Assembly (NCBI RefSeq): GCF_039541075.1
Contig: NZ_BAABFN010000005.1
Location: 62,001 to 126,000, forward strand
Source of the DNA: Compostibacter hankyongensis
GTDB lineage: Bacteria; Bacteroidota; Bacteroidia; Chitinophagales; Chitinophagaceae
DNA length: 64,000 nucleotides
Direction: 5' to 3'
The stretch's first letter is position 1; each line of letters begins with the position of its first letter. A model generated the notes under the pieces. It searched no databases, had not been told where the DNA came from, and worked only from the letters and a program-made list of their open reading frames with translations. This document shows, piece after piece, positions 41,727 through 50,594 of this stretch. A program made the translations under genes and the position numbers.

Positions 41727-42164
41727 TTATTGATCGAGAATCAGCAGAATTTTGTCGGTCTGTATGGTATCGCTGATATGGCCCGCCCGGTCCCTTACGA
41801 AAACATCAAAATAGCCCGTATCGGGAACGCCCGGATTAGTAGGGAGTGTAATCAGCTGGGACTGCAGCTGCAGGATAATATTACCTTCCAGGTTTTCCTG
41901 TTTGGGAAATCCCTGAGGCATGAGCAATGATCCCCAGGGCAGCGTGTCGGATGAAATATGCTGTCGATAAAACACGCTGTCCCCCAGATCCCCCTCTGCA
42001 TCTTTTACCCCCACAACGATGGAGAGCTGATCCGTTTTGCCATGATATTCCAGCGGGGAAATGGATTTGAATGTAATTTGCGGCGTGGAAGGGAAATTTT
42101 TATCCTTCCCGCAGGAGGTGAGCAGCAAACCGCCCAGGAGGGCCGGCAGTATCCTATGCTTCAT
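41727..42164 (-). CDS. Lipoprotein of unknown function
   Basis: From the ATG at 42164 the product has 145 residues with a lipoprotein signal and lipobox LLTSC (Cys18-20 region), followed by a beta-rich domain with VVGVKDAEGDLGDSVFY and DTGYFDVFVRDRAGHISDT. These resemble Ig-like or cadherin-type calcium-binding strands, but I cannot name a family. The open frame upstream overlaps the divergent gene and is unlikely to be used, because a promoter box ends 5 bases before this ATG. Confidence 0.75.
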   Translation of the reverse strand: MKHRILPALLGGLLLTSCGKDKNFPSTPQITFKSISPLEYHGKTDQLSIVVGVKDAEGDLGDSVFYRQHISSDTLPWGSLLMPQGFPKQENLEGNIILQLQSQLITLPTNPGVPDTGYFDVFVRDRAGHISDTIQTDKILLILDQ

Positions 42165-42169
42165 GCGTA

Positions 42170-42177
42170 CAAATTTA
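42170..42177 (-). promoter_or_regulatory. Bacteroidota -7 promoter box TAAATTTG of the lipoprotein gene
   Basis: The minus strand reads TAAATTTG, an exact match separated from the ATG at 42164 by 5 bases. The transcript is predicted to be leaderless or nearly so. Confidence 0.55.
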
Positions 42178-42197
42178 ATGTTTCCATGTATTCCGAC

Positions 42198-43199
42198 ATG
42201 CAAATAAATACAGATTTCGAAAAAAGGATATTCTCCCTGTCCAATAACGCAGATTTTGAGTTTTTAGCATTGGAGCTCTTTTTTTATCAGTACCGGTACA
42301 ACAGCTGCTACCGTTCCTATGTGGATGCGCTGCGCATCGACCCCCGCAGCATACGGCATAGCGCCGCCATTCCCCGGCTGCCCATAGGGTTCTTCAAGAC
42401 CCACCGGGTGTACAGCGGGGAAGGGGAACCCGGTCTGATATTCGAAAGCAGCGGTACCACCGGCACGGTCAACAGCCGGCACCTGGTCCGGGAACCCAGG
42501 CTCTACGAGCAAAGCTTTCTGCAGGCCTTCGAACGGTTTTACGGACCGGTGTCCGGCTACGCGGTTATCGGACTTTTACCTTCCTACCTGGAAAGACAGC
42601 ATTCCTCGCTGGTATATATGGTGCATAAGCTGATCCAATACAGCGGACGGCCGGAGAGCGGCTTTTATCTGTACGAGCACGAAAAGCTGCATCTGCGGCT
42701 GCTGGAACTGGAGCAACAGGGCCGGCGCACCCTGCTGATCGGGGTGACCTTTGCGCTGCTGGATTTTGCCGAAAAATACCGGATGCAGCTACAGCATACC
42801 CTCGTGATGGAAACCGGCGGAATGAAAGGCCGGCGGGAAGAGCTGACCCGTCCCGCCGTGCATGCCTTGCTGAAGGAACGGCTCGGCCTGGAGCAGGTCC
42901 ATTCCGAGTATGGCATGACGGAGCTGCTGAGCCAGGCTTATGCGGCGCAGGAGGGCATCTTTCGTTGCCCGCCCTGGATGCGGGTCACCCTGCGGGATGA
43001 AAACGACCCCCTCTCCTCTCCACCTCAGGAGGGCGCGGCGCAACGGGGCCTGATCAACGTGATCGACCTGGCCAATATTTACTCCTGCGCCTTCCTGTCC
43101 ACGGAGGACATCGGGAAGCTGTACCCTGACGGTAGTTTTGAAGTGCTGGGTCGGATGGACAACAGCGCGCTGCGGGGCTGCAGCCTGATGGCGGTATAA
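42198..43199 (+). CDS. LuxE-like acyl-activating enzyme (acyl-protein synthetase family)
   Basis: The 333-residue protein resembles LuxE and small AMP-forming ligases. It has the phosphate-binding loop FESSGTTGTVNSRH (about residues 79-92), the HSEYGMTELLSQAYA block near residue 235, and the late NVIDLANIYSCAFLSTEDIG region. LuxE activates a fatty acid as acyl-AMP and transfers it to a cysteine. The acyl acceptor here is unknown and no lux-type partner is nearby. An alternative ATG at 42186 would add four residues. The gene is divergent from the lipoprotein gene and convergent with the sugar operon. Confidence 0.82.
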   Translation: MQINTDFEKRIFSLSNNADFEFLALELFFYQYRYNSCYRSYVDALRIDPRSIRHSAAIPRLPIGFFKTHRVYSGEGEPGLIFESSGTTGTVNSRHLVREPRLYEQSFLQAFERFYGPVSGYAVIGLLPSYLERQHSSLVYMVHKLIQYSGRPESGFYLYEHEKLHLRLLELEQQGRRTLLIGVTFALLDFAEKYRMQLQHTLVMETGGMKGRREELTRPAVHALLKERLGLEQVHSEYGMTELLSQAYAAQEGIFRCPPWMRVTLRDENDPLSSPPQEGAAQRGLINVIDLANIYSCAFLSTEDIGKLYPDGSFEVLGRMDNSALRGCSLMAV

Positions 43200-43207
43200 A
43201 GGCGGGG

Positions 43208-44098
43208 TCAGAAGCCGGGCCAGTGCTGACCGATCTTGTCCCGGAGAAAAGTTACGCTGCGGGCCAGCTGCTCCATACCGTCCATACCGTCTTCGATGCT
43301 GATCCAGCCGTCAAAGCCCGCTGCTTTCAGAAGGGTAAAGATGGCATCATAATCATTGAGACCTTTCCCGATCTCTCCATGGCTGAGGCGCCGGGCATAG
43401 CCGGCCACCCCGGCTTCTTCCCGGCGGAGGTCTTCAAGCGTACCTTCCGTCAGAAAGCGGTCGCTCGCATGCATCGTCACCACCCGGGGGGCAACGCGGC
43501 TGAGCAGCTCAAGGGGATCTTCACCGGCGAGATAGGTATTGCTGGGATCGTAATTCACGCCGAAACTGGGATGGTGGATACGGGATACCAGCGCGCAAAA
43601 CACATCCATCTGCTGGGCAAATTCGGGATATTCCCAGAAATCGTCCTTATAATGATTTTCCAGGATGAGGGTGATGCCCCGTTCCTGCGCATAAGGCAGA
43701 CAGGCTTCGATACAGCCCGCTGCCAGGTCGATGCCTTCCTCCACGAGCAGGCCGGGTCTCCGCTGTCCGGACAACACCCGGCAATAGGCGGCCCCAAGGA
43801 TACGGGACATCTCTATCCATCCTTTCTGCTTGTCGATCTCCCGTTTGCGGAAGGCGGCATCGGGATGGGTAAAGTCGGGGGAGCAGCACAGCATGGGGAT
43901 GACCATGCCATTATCTTCTACCTGGCGGCGGAACAGCGGCCAATTGGAGCGGTCCTCCATTTCGAGAAAGCCGGCATACCACTCCAGCCCGTCGATATCC
44001 AGCCCGGCGGCAAGACCGATCCATTCGGAAACCTTCATCGTTCCGTCCTTGCAAAGGGCATGCATAAAGGCTTTGGGGAAGGCGGCCAATCTGGGCAT
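43208..44098 (-). CDS. Sugar phosphate isomerase/epimerase-like TIM-barrel protein
   Basis: The 296-residue xylose-isomerase-type TIM barrel has metal-site residues in ITLILENHYKDD (Glu), VNYDPSNTYLAG (Asp), RVVTMHASD (His) and WISIEDGMDG (Glu). This metal set is typical of 3-epimerases and of inosose or hydroxypyruvate enzymes; the exact reaction is not readable. It is the last gene of a four-gene operon with an HPS-like lyase and two dehydrogenases, where a 3-epimerase for a ketopentose phosphate would fit. Confidence 0.88.
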   Translation of the reverse strand: MPRLAAFPKAFMHALCKDGTMKVSEWIGLAAGLDIDGLEWYAGFLEMEDRSNWPLFRRQVEDNGMVIPMLCCSPDFTHPDAAFRKREIDKQKGWIEMSRILGAAYCRVLSGQRRPGLLVEEGIDLAAGCIEACLPYAQERGITLILENHYKDDFWEYPEFAQQMDVFCALVSRIHHPSFGVNYDPSNTYLAGEDPLELLSRVAPRVVTMHASDRFLTEGTLEDLRREEAGVAGYARRLSHGEIGKGLNDYDAIFTLLKAAGFDGWISIEDGMDGMEQLARSVTFLRDKIGQHWPGF

Positions 44099-44109
44099 AG
44101 CAAATGTTT

Positions 44110-44904
44110 TTATACAGGGATGGTAGTGGTATCTTTTGGCGGGTTGCGCCCGAGAAAGGGATGCTGGGCCAGATCGGTGACCTGCCCGCTTACGGGGCCG
44201 CTTTCATCGGCCAGCCAGTACACGGCGGCAGCAGCGATCTCTGCGGGCATCAGGATACGGCCGGCCGGGGCGTATACCTTCGGCACCTTCGTATACCAGT
44301 CCGGCGGCAGCCCGTGTTCCTGCTTCCGTTTCATCTCGGTTTCGGTCAGCACCCAGCCCGGATTGATCTGATTTACCCGGACGCCTTCTTCCCGGTGCAG
44401 GCTGTCGCCGAGGTTGCGCGTCATGGTCATCAGCGCCCCTTTGGAAATGCTGTAGGCCAGCAGGTTGGGCTCGCCGCTCCAGGCATTCACCGACCCGATG
44501 TTCAGCACGCAGCCGTGCGCTGCGCTCAGGTGCGGCAGGGCGGCGCGGATAAGCGCGTAGGGCGCGAGGGTATTCACCTCCAGGACCCGGCGCAGGAAAT
44601 CTTTATCCGTTGTATGGATATTGGAAGAGACCACCAGCGCAGCATTGTTCACTACGGCATCCAGCCTGCCGAAGGCGGTCAGGGCCGCTTCGGTGAGCCG
44701 CTGCGGCATGTCCTCCATGGTAATATCCCCGATCAATAACGTGGCCTTGTCCGCACCGATCTCTTTTGCCACCGCCTCGCCTTCCTCCTGCTCCAGACCG
44801 TGGATGACCACGCGGGCGCCCTCCTCCACGCAACGCAGCGCAATGGCCTTTCCGATGCCGGTGGTACTGCCCGTAACAATGATAACTTTATCTTGCAACC
44901 GCAT
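44110..44904 (-). CDS. SDR-family oxidoreductase
   Basis: This 264-residue short-chain dehydrogenase has the NAD(P) loop TGSTTGIGKAIALR, the NNAALV motif, the catalytic Ser (GSVNAWSG) and the YSISKGA Tyr/Lys pair, so it looks active. The residue after beta-2 (HGLEQEEGEAV) does not clearly fix NAD versus NADP. It lies 11 bases upstream of the isomerase gene and 3 bases behind the dehydrogenase gene in the sugar operon and probably oxidises or reduces a sugar or sugar acid. Confidence 0.93.
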   Translation of the reverse strand: MRLQDKVIIVTGSTTGIGKAIALRCVEEGARVVIHGLEQEEGEAVAKEIGADKATLLIGDITMEDMPQRLTEAALTAFGRLDAVVNNAALVVSSNIHTTDKDFLRRVLEVNTLAPYALIRAALPHLSAAHGCVLNIGSVNAWSGEPNLLAYSISKGALMTMTRNLGDSLHREEGVRVNQINPGWVLTETEMKRKQEHGLPPDWYTKVPKVYAPAGRILMPAEIAAAAVYWLADESGPVSGQVTDLAQHPFLGRNPPKDTTTIPV

Positions 44905-44907
44905 AGG

Positions 44908-45933
44908 TTATACCGGTTTTAGCACGCTTTTTACCACCTCCCCACCGTGCATTTTTTCAAAGGCTTCCTTCCATTCGGTAACGGGCCAGACGCCGCCGAT
45001 GATCGGCTTTACATCCAGCTGCCCTCCTGCCAGGAGGGCGATGACCCTTTCCCATACGGGCCAGTTATGGCTGAAGCTCCCCTGCAGGGTGATGTTTTTC
45101 TGCACCAGCGGGTCCAGGGAATACTGAAGCGGCTGAGGCCCCCACCCTACCTTGGTGATCCTGCCGTTGGGGCGTACCAGGTCCATGGCTATCTTCAGGG
45201 TAATGCTGGTACCGGCGGCATCGATTACACAGTCGGCGCCCAACCCGTCCCGTTCGCGGGCCCATGTCCCGGCATCGCCGGCAATGGCCGTACAACCGTA
45301 TCCTGCGGCAATGTCCAGCCGGCGACGGTCCGCTTCCAGACCCACCACGGCTACCTCGGCGCCGCAAAGCCGGGCAACGGCTGCGCAGAGGATGCCGATG
45401 GTGCCGGGCCCGAGTACCACCACCCGGTCGCCCGGCCGCAGCCGGCTATTTTCCACTACGGCATTAAAGGCAACGCAACAGGGTTCAGTAAGACAGGCTT
45501 CCTCAAAAGGCAGCGCTGCAGGGACGGCATGCAGACAACGGGCCGGCACGGATACATAACGCGTCATGGCCCCGTTGACCCCGTAGCCAAACCCCTTGCG
45601 GGTGGGGTCCAGGTTATACAGCCCGGCACGCGTCATGGGATTGTGCGGATCGATGATGGCTGCGGTTTCGCTCACCACACGGTCCCCTTCCTTCCATGCG
45701 GCAACCCGGCTTCCCGTTTGTACGATGTGGCCGCCGAATTCATGACCCAGCACCACCGGGTAATTCACCGGCCAGCTATGATCGGCCGTCCACTGGTGCA
45801 GATCGCTGCCGCAGACGCCTACATTGGCCACCTCAAGCAGCACCTCGTCTTCCCCGATTTCCGGACGGGGCATTTCCCGCAATTCCACCGCTCCCTTTTC
45901 GGGGGCATAGTTAACCACCGCTGCAGATTTCAT
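44908..45933 (-). CDS. Medium-chain zinc-type dehydrogenase lacking structural-zinc cysteines
   Basis: This 341-residue MDR dehydrogenase has the catalytic zinc ligands C41 (VGVCGSDLHQW), H64 and E65 (LGHEFGG), and a Rossmann loop LGPGTIGIL. The lobe that normally binds a second, structural zinc through four cysteines is present in outline (PHNPMTRAGLYNL near residues 96-108), but the four positions are D95, N98, T101 and D109. A structural zinc therefore seems impossible. It stands between the HPS-like lyase and the SDR gene and probably oxidises a polyol or sugar alcohol; this is inference. Confidence 0.92.
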   Translation of the reverse strand: MKSAAVVNYAPEKGAVELREMPRPEIGEDEVLLEVANVGVCGSDLHQWTADHSWPVNYPVVLGHEFGGHIVQTGSRVAAWKEGDRVVSETAAIIDPHNPMTRAGLYNLDPTRKGFGYGVNGAMTRYVSVPARCLHAVPAALPFEEACLTEPCCVAFNAVVENSRLRPGDRVVVLGPGTIGILCAAVARLCGAEVAVVGLEADRRRLDIAAGYGCTAIAGDAGTWARERDGLGADCVIDAAGTSITLKIAMDLVRPNGRITKVGWGPQPLQYSLDPLVQKNITLQGSFSHNWPVWERVIALLAGGQLDVKPIIGGVWPVTEWKEAFEKMHGGEVVKSVLKPV

Positions 45934-45980
45934 CTTAACAGGTTATTTATCGTTTTTTTAAAACCGGCGCCGCCCCTGCG

Positions 45981-46673
45981 TCAGGAATTTCCGCCGGCAT
46001 GTACCTTTTCGCAGATCAGCCGGAGCGCGCCCTCCAGATTACCGTCTGCCGTCTTAAAGGCGTCGGCATCTATGGTCAGCGGGGCGCCGAGCACTACCAG
46101 GGGAGCGCCGTAGGCGGGACAAAGGATAGCCTGCTCGAGGCTGAGTCCTCCGACAGCCTGTACCGGCACCTGCACCGCCTCCACCACCTCGCGCAGCTGA
46201 TCCAGCGGGCTCGGCATTCGTTCTCCGCGGGCGGCAATGCCGCGCCGTTCGTCATAACCGATATGATGGATCACAAAATCACAGCCCAGCTCTTCCAGCC
46301 GGCGGGCCGCCGCTATCTTGTCGGAACAGCCCAGGTTGTCTCCCATCACCTTTATACCAAAATCGCGCCCGGCCTGTACCACGCATTTTATGGTTTCCGC
46401 ATGCGCCCTGGCCATGACCACCACATGCGTGGCGCCGGCACGGGCCATCATCTCGGCTTCCAGGTAGCCTCCGTCCATCGTCTTGAGATCCGCCACGATA
46501 GGAATTCCGGGGAAAGCCTTTCGCATCTTTTTCACCCCATGCAGGCCTTCGGCCAGGATAAGGGGAGTGCCGGCTTCCAGCCAGTCCACCCCGGCGCGGA
46601 GCGCCATTGCGCCTGTTTCAAGCGCTTCGTCGATGTGGGTAAGATCAAGCGATATCTGGACAATCGGTTTCAT
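45981..46673 (-). CDS. 3-hexulose-6-phosphate synthase / 3-keto-L-gulonate-6-phosphate decarboxylase-like
   Basis: The 230-residue protein belongs to the orotidine-5'-phosphate decarboxylase superfamily. The active-site block VADLKTMDGG (Asp, Lys, Asp near residues 61-67) matches HPS more closely than KGPDC. Other blocks are ISLDLTHIDEAL, WLEAGTPLI and a phosphate-binding AVGGLSLEQA. HPS condenses formaldehyde with ribulose 5-phosphate; KGPDC decarboxylates a gulonate phosphate. No 6-phospho-3-hexuloisomerase is nearby, so a formaldehyde route is not supported, while the TIM-barrel epimerase gene in the operon fits KGPDC-type chemistry. It is the first gene of the operon. Confidence 0.85.
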   Translation of the reverse strand: MKPIVQISLDLTHIDEALETGAMALRAGVDWLEAGTPLILAEGLHGVKKMRKAFPGIPIVADLKTMDGGYLEAEMMARAGATHVVVMARAHAETIKCVVQAGRDFGIKVMGDNLGCSDKIAAARRLEELGCDFVIHHIGYDERRGIAARGERMPSPLDQLREVVEAVQVPVQAVGGLSLEQAILCPAYGAPLVVLGAPLTIDADAFKTADGNLEGALRLICEKVHAGGNS

Positions 46674-46819
46674 CCGTCAATATTTTTTTACAGGTCTTCC
46701 CATATACTACTTCATCAGCAACAAAGGGATAAAGGATCGCCGGATTGACATGCCTGTTTATGGAACAGGGGTTTAACCCGGGTAACGGACATGGTTATAG
46801 GAAGGTGCGCCCGCACAGC

Positions 46820-47131
46820 TCAGCATGCTACCGAATCGTAGATCACCACCTTTTCCCAAAAGGGGGAACAGGTTTCCCGGAAACGGTCGTGCACGGGATC
46901 GACCTGATAGGCATCGTGGTCCTCCTGGTTTTTAAACAGGCAAAGCAGGCAGTAGTCATAGCTCCGGTCAATCACCTCCCGGTCGGTAGAGGCTGGCGTG
47001 CCTATATGAAAACGGGCTATCGTACCAATAGTGCCGAGGGAGCGGACCCCGGCTTCAAACTGTTGCCTTTCCGCTGTGCTGAGACCTTCCCGCAACCAGA
47101 AATTAACCACATGCGCAAATTGTTTATCCAT
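46820..47131 (-). CDS. Dabb (stress-responsive A/B barrel) domain protein
   Basis: The 103-residue single-domain protein folds as a dimeric ferredoxin-like barrel, seen in FAHVVNFWLREGLSTAERQQ, the HIGTPASTDREVIDRSYDY block and FKNQEDHDAYQVDPVHDRF. In bacteria this family has varied or unknown roles. It follows the membrane-protein gene at 47153 by 21 bases on the same strand. It is likely not part of the sugar operon, which starts about 150 bases further along. Confidence 0.9.
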   Translation of the reverse strand: MDKQFAHVVNFWLREGLSTAERQQFEAGVRSLGTIGTIARFHIGTPASTDREVIDRSYDYCLLCLFKNQEDHDAYQVDPVHDRFRETCSPFWEKVVIYDSVAC

Positions 47132-47152
47132 GATATTCTATTTTTTTACGGC

Positions 47153-47812
47153 TCATACATATCGCGGCCCGGCTTTGTTCCCCCGGTTTCTTTCCCGGCT
47201 GACCCAGGCCAGGATCAGACACATCAGCACAAGACCTATGGTGATACAAACCACATATATAATAACCCCTTTTGTGCCGCCGGCCCAGGAAGGATTCAGA
47301 AAAGGATAAGGATACCAGCCGGTCAGCGCGGCACGCGTGAGGGTATATACCAGCCACAGAATGGGAAAGATCAGCCAGGTGAGGGACCTGCCGGATGAGA
47401 CGCTCAGGGCCGGCGGCCATAGCAGCCATTCCACGAGTACAAAGAGCGGCGCAAGCTGATGCAGGATAAAATTCTTCCAGTTGAAGGCCAGTGCGCTGTT
47501 CGCATCCACCACCCCCTGTAAAAGCAGGGCATAGACCAACGCCGTTAGCAGCATATACAGTACCGCAGCTCCCCTTAACATCCCGAAGCCCGGACCCGGA
47601 CGCCTGCCGGTAACCAGCATCCAGGCTTCCGCCAGGAGGGTAGCCGCCGCGATCAGATTGCTCTGCACCGTAAAGAAGCTGAAAAGGTTCAGACCCCTGA
47701 AGTTAGGATCGGGACTGCTGAACGGATGGAACGGATCGATAGCCACCACGATAGCCGCTGCAAAAGCAATCAGCAAAACAAAGTGAATGATACCTGAACG
47801 TGTCTGTCCCAT
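47153..47812 (-). CDS. Pr6Pr-family membrane protein
   Basis: The 219-residue protein has six membrane segments and matches the Pr6Pr (FAR-17a/AIG1-like) family, with NLFSFFTVQSNLIAA, the FILHQLAPLFVLVEW region, the ILWLVYTLTR segment and WYPYPFLNP. Eukaryotic relatives are threonine-type esterases (AIG1/ADTRP), whose His and Thr correspond to the HQLAP and FFTVQSN sites here. The bacterial role is unknown. The Dabb gene follows 21 bases later. Confidence 0.85.
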   Translation of the reverse strand: MGQTRSGIIHFVLLIAFAAAIVVAIDPFHPFSSPDPNFRGLNLFSFFTVQSNLIAAATLLAEAWMLVTGRRPGPGFGMLRGAAVLYMLLTALVYALLLQGVVDANSALAFNWKNFILHQLAPLFVLVEWLLWPPALSVSSGRSLTWLIFPILWLVYTLTRAALTGWYPYPFLNPSWAGGTKGVIIYVVCITIGLVLMCLILAWVSRERNRGNKAGPRYV

Positions 47813-48004
47813 GTTATGCGTCGTGGAATGGATGTATTAATCCGCCGTTAATATACAACAATTCCGGACATACTTTTACTATGATACTGTCGGGTACTAT
47901 GATATGCCGGGCCGGTCCCGGACGGCACCGCCGCCCGACTTGGTAATCCGGGTCAGGCGGTTTATATTGCGATATCTTATAACCCTTTTTTAAAAACCCA
48001 AACC

Positions 48005-48505
48005 ATGGAAGACATCAGATTCGGTCTCGAATACCGGGAAGAACTCAACAGCGAAGCCCGGGCTTCGCGGAAATGCCTCGAAAGCATCCCGGAAAGCCTG
48101 TTTGACTGGAAACCCCATGAGAAGTCAATGACCATGGGCTATCTGGCGCTGCTGGTGGCAGAGATCCCCAAATGGATCGCCCACATGGCCAAAAAGCCGG
48201 ACCTCGATCTGGCCACTTTTGAACATTTCCGGCCCAAGACCACGGCGGAGCTGGTCAGCCATTTCGAGGAAAACATGCGGGAGGCGGAGAATGCGCTGCA
48301 GGATATTTCAAACGAAGAAATCATGGCCCCCTTCTCGCTAAAAAGTCAGGGACAGGTGCTTTACACCTCACCCAAAAAGGAAAACATTTTCTCTTCCATC
48401 AATCATCTTGTGCATCACCGCGGACAGCTTACCGTGTATATGCGGCTCAACAACATTCCCGTGCCGTCTATCTACGGTCCTTCGGCAGACGACAGAAGCT
48501 TTTAA
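48005..48505 (+). CDS. DinB-family protein
   Basis: The 166-residue four-helix protein of the DinB/YfiT superfamily has the typical opening helix (YREELNSEARASRKCL), PESLFDWKPHEKSMTMGYLA and the metal-site block HLVHHRGQLTVYMR near residue 137. The first metal-binding histidine usually found in helix 2 is not present, since LLVAEIPKWI stands there, so metal binding may be altered. Relatives include thiol S-transferases. It converges with the following gene with 8 bases between. Confidence 0.87.
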   Translation: MEDIRFGLEYREELNSEARASRKCLESIPESLFDWKPHEKSMTMGYLALLVAEIPKWIAHMAKKPDLDLATFEHFRPKTTAELVSHFEENMREAENALQDISNEEIMAPFSLKSQGQVLYTSPKKENIFSSINHLVHHRGQLTVYMRLNNIPVPSIYGPSADDRSF

Positions 48506-48513
48506 GCCGGAGC

Positions 48514-49647
48514 TTACAGCTTAAAAAATATCTTTTTCCGGTACAGCCAGAAGCAGAGAAACCACTGGAGGGCAAACAGGGCAAGGGCGGCCATAACGGC
48601 GATAACGCCCTGCCCGATCCCGGTCCATGTCAGTATGCCGTTTACAATTACCTCCACATACTCCCGCAGCCAGCGGCTCACCACGATCTCAAAAAAGAGG
48701 TAAATAAAAATGGAGTTCATCCCCACGATCAGAAAAAACTGCAGGAAGCGTTTGTGCTGCCGCACGTCGATCCAGGTATAAAACAAGGCCAGGGCCAGCA
48801 GGCACCATCCGCCCGACACCAGGGTAAAGGAGCTGGTGGCGATGCGTTTTATAATGGGGGTGACGCCGGTCCAGTCCAGCAGATATCCGGCAGCCAGCGT
48901 CACCAGGCCGAGCAGCACGATACGCTTTATCTTGCTTTTATGGTCAGGGAGTGTGCACAGCCACTTACCGGCCACAGCTCCCCAGATGGTATGGGCGGCT
49001 GTCGGGATACAGTTGATCGCCACCCACCCGCCGTGATTGATCTTATTCATCAGCAGCAGGTCCACATAATTTCCAAAGTTGTGCTGATCGGTAAACGGCT
49101 GATCGAACCCCGGGATATGGATCAGCCGGTAAAGACATTCCGTAAGCAACAACAGGCCTATGCTGAAAAGCAGCTGCCACCCCGCCTTCCAGGGAAAGAT
49201 AAAGAAAGCCACCAGCATGGTAAAGGAAAGCTGGGTGAGCACATCCCAAAGCTCGAAAGACAGATGATCGCCCCTGACGGCATAATCCAGCACCCCCCAG
49301 AAAAAAAGCCAGGCGCTCCGCTTCAGGGCTTTTTTCAGCTGCTGTTGCCGTGTGCTGCCATGCGCGCGTTGCTTGTTCAGGGAGAAAGCCAGGGCAACGC
49401 CGGCGATGAACATAAAGCCCGGCTGTATCAGGTCCCAGAAATGCAGGCCATGCCAGGGATGATGAGAGAATTGCCGGAAAAACCCTTCTGCAAGGCTTCC
49501 CCTGGTCATATCGTGCAGATGCTCATAGAGGCCTGTGCTCTCCAGCATGAGCAGCACCATGATCAAGCCTCTGAAAAAATCCAGGGATGTCAGCCTGATT
49601 CCTTTTGCCGTGGCTTGCGCCACTTCGCTTTTTCCGGTCAGGGCCAT
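48514..49647 (-). CDS. DUF5009/heparan-alpha-glucosaminide acetyltransferase-like membrane protein
   Basis: The 377-residue protein has about ten membrane segments and the family start SLDFFRGLIMVLLML, followed by HWHxxHFWDLIQPGFMFIAG-type residues (HPWHGLHFWDLIQPGFMFI) and the central NCIPTAAHTIWGAVAG block. Related proteins (NagX, HGSNAT) acetylate sugars across the membrane using acetyl-CoA. The histidine in PWHGLHFWD is a candidate active-site residue. The substrate is unknown. It probably forms a single transcription unit. Confidence 0.85.
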   Translation of the reverse strand: MALTGKSEVAQATAKGIRLTSLDFFRGLIMVLLMLESTGLYEHLHDMTRGSLAEGFFRQFSHHPWHGLHFWDLIQPGFMFIAGVALAFSLNKQRAHGSTRQQQLKKALKRSAWLFFWGVLDYAVRGDHLSFELWDVLTQLSFTMLVAFFIFPWKAGWQLLFSIGLLLLTECLYRLIHIPGFDQPFTDQHNFGNYVDLLLMNKINHGGWVAINCIPTAAHTIWGAVAGKWLCTLPDHKSKIKRIVLLGLVTLAAGYLLDWTGVTPIIKRIATSSFTLVSGGWCLLALALFYTWIDVRQHKRFLQFFLIVGMNSIFIYLFFEIVVSRWLREYVEVIVNGILTWTGIGQGVIAVMAALALFALQWFLCFWLYRKKIFFKL

Positions 49648-49925
49648 ATGTCGTATTTGTTCTAAAACTACTTCTTTCGCCGGATAAAAAAAACAAATAC
49701 CGATTTTCCTTCCCCAACCTGTGGAAATCAGGCCTCATTAAAAAACCCTCTCTCCCCGGCCGGAAGCGCGGCCGCTGTATCGCCCTGCCGGAGCCCTTTA
49801 CGGCGCAGACAACAAGTACAGGCCTCCCGGTCGTACGCGCTGTGACTTGGCTTGATTTTTATACTTCATAAAACGAGGGGACAGAAAGCCCTTCAAATTT
49901 ATTTTCTGATATAAAACCGTATATT

Positions 49926-50492
49926 ATGAAAAAGATTTTTGTCCTGGGAGGGTCCGTGCTGCTACTGACGCTGACACAGGCCTGCAATAACGGAAGCGGG
50001 ACCGGAAACGGCAACTCCAATGTGGACACCGCGGATTCCATGAACGCGGCAAGCGCGCCGGTAGAAAAATCGGATGCAGACTTTATGGTATCCGCCGCTA
50101 TAGGGGGCATGTCTGAAGTGGAAATGGGCAGAACGGCCCAGCAGAAAGCCACCAATCCCCGTGTATCTGCCTTTGGGGCCATGATGGTAAACGACCATAG
50201 CAAGGCCAACGATTCGCTGAAGACCCTGGCGGCCCGGAAAAGCATTACCCTGCCCGACTCGCTGGACCAGGCCCACCGTTCGGATGTGGATAAGCTGAGT
50301 AGTATGAGCAAGGGATACGACAAGGCCTATATCGACGATATGGTAAAAGACCACGAAAAGGATATCGATGAATTTGAAAAGGGTGCACAAAATGTGAAGG
50401 ACCCCGATATCCAGGCCTTTATCACCCAGACCCTGCCGGTGCTGAGGACGCACCTCGATTCCGCCAAGGCTATACAGGAGAGTTTAAAGTAG
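49926..50492 (+). CDS. DUF4142-domain lipoprotein
   Basis: The 188-residue protein has a lipoprotein signal with lipobox LTQAC (Cys20) and a Gly/Asn/Ser linker. It then has a ferritin-like helical DUF4142 domain with DFMVSAAIGGMSEVEMGR, MMVNDHSKANDSL, a YIDDMVKDHEKDIDEFE helix and the final RTHLDSAK. The His/Glu/Asp positions resemble ferritin-type metal ligands, but binding is unproven. Single gene, with no clear promoter box upstream. Confidence 0.87.
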   Translation: MKKIFVLGGSVLLLTLTQACNNGSGTGNGNSNVDTADSMNAASAPVEKSDADFMVSAAIGGMSEVEMGRTAQQKATNPRVSAFGAMMVNDHSKANDSLKTLAARKSITLPDSLDQAHRSDVDKLSSMSKGYDKAYIDDMVKDHEKDIDEFEKGAQNVKDPDIQAFITQTLPVLRTHLDSAKAIQESLK

Positions 50493-50594
50493 CCGTCACC
50501 GTAATACGGCAGCCGCCGCTTGCAGCACAGCCAAACCGGTCCGGAGAGAAGAAGGATACCCCAACGGAGAAGGGAATACGATCTGCTGCTTCCG

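Noticed and set aside
45981..46673. Ribulose monophosphate cycle for formaldehyde
   Set aside because: No 6-phospho-3-hexuloisomerase is encoded nearby; the neighbouring genes are dehydrogenases and an epimerase.
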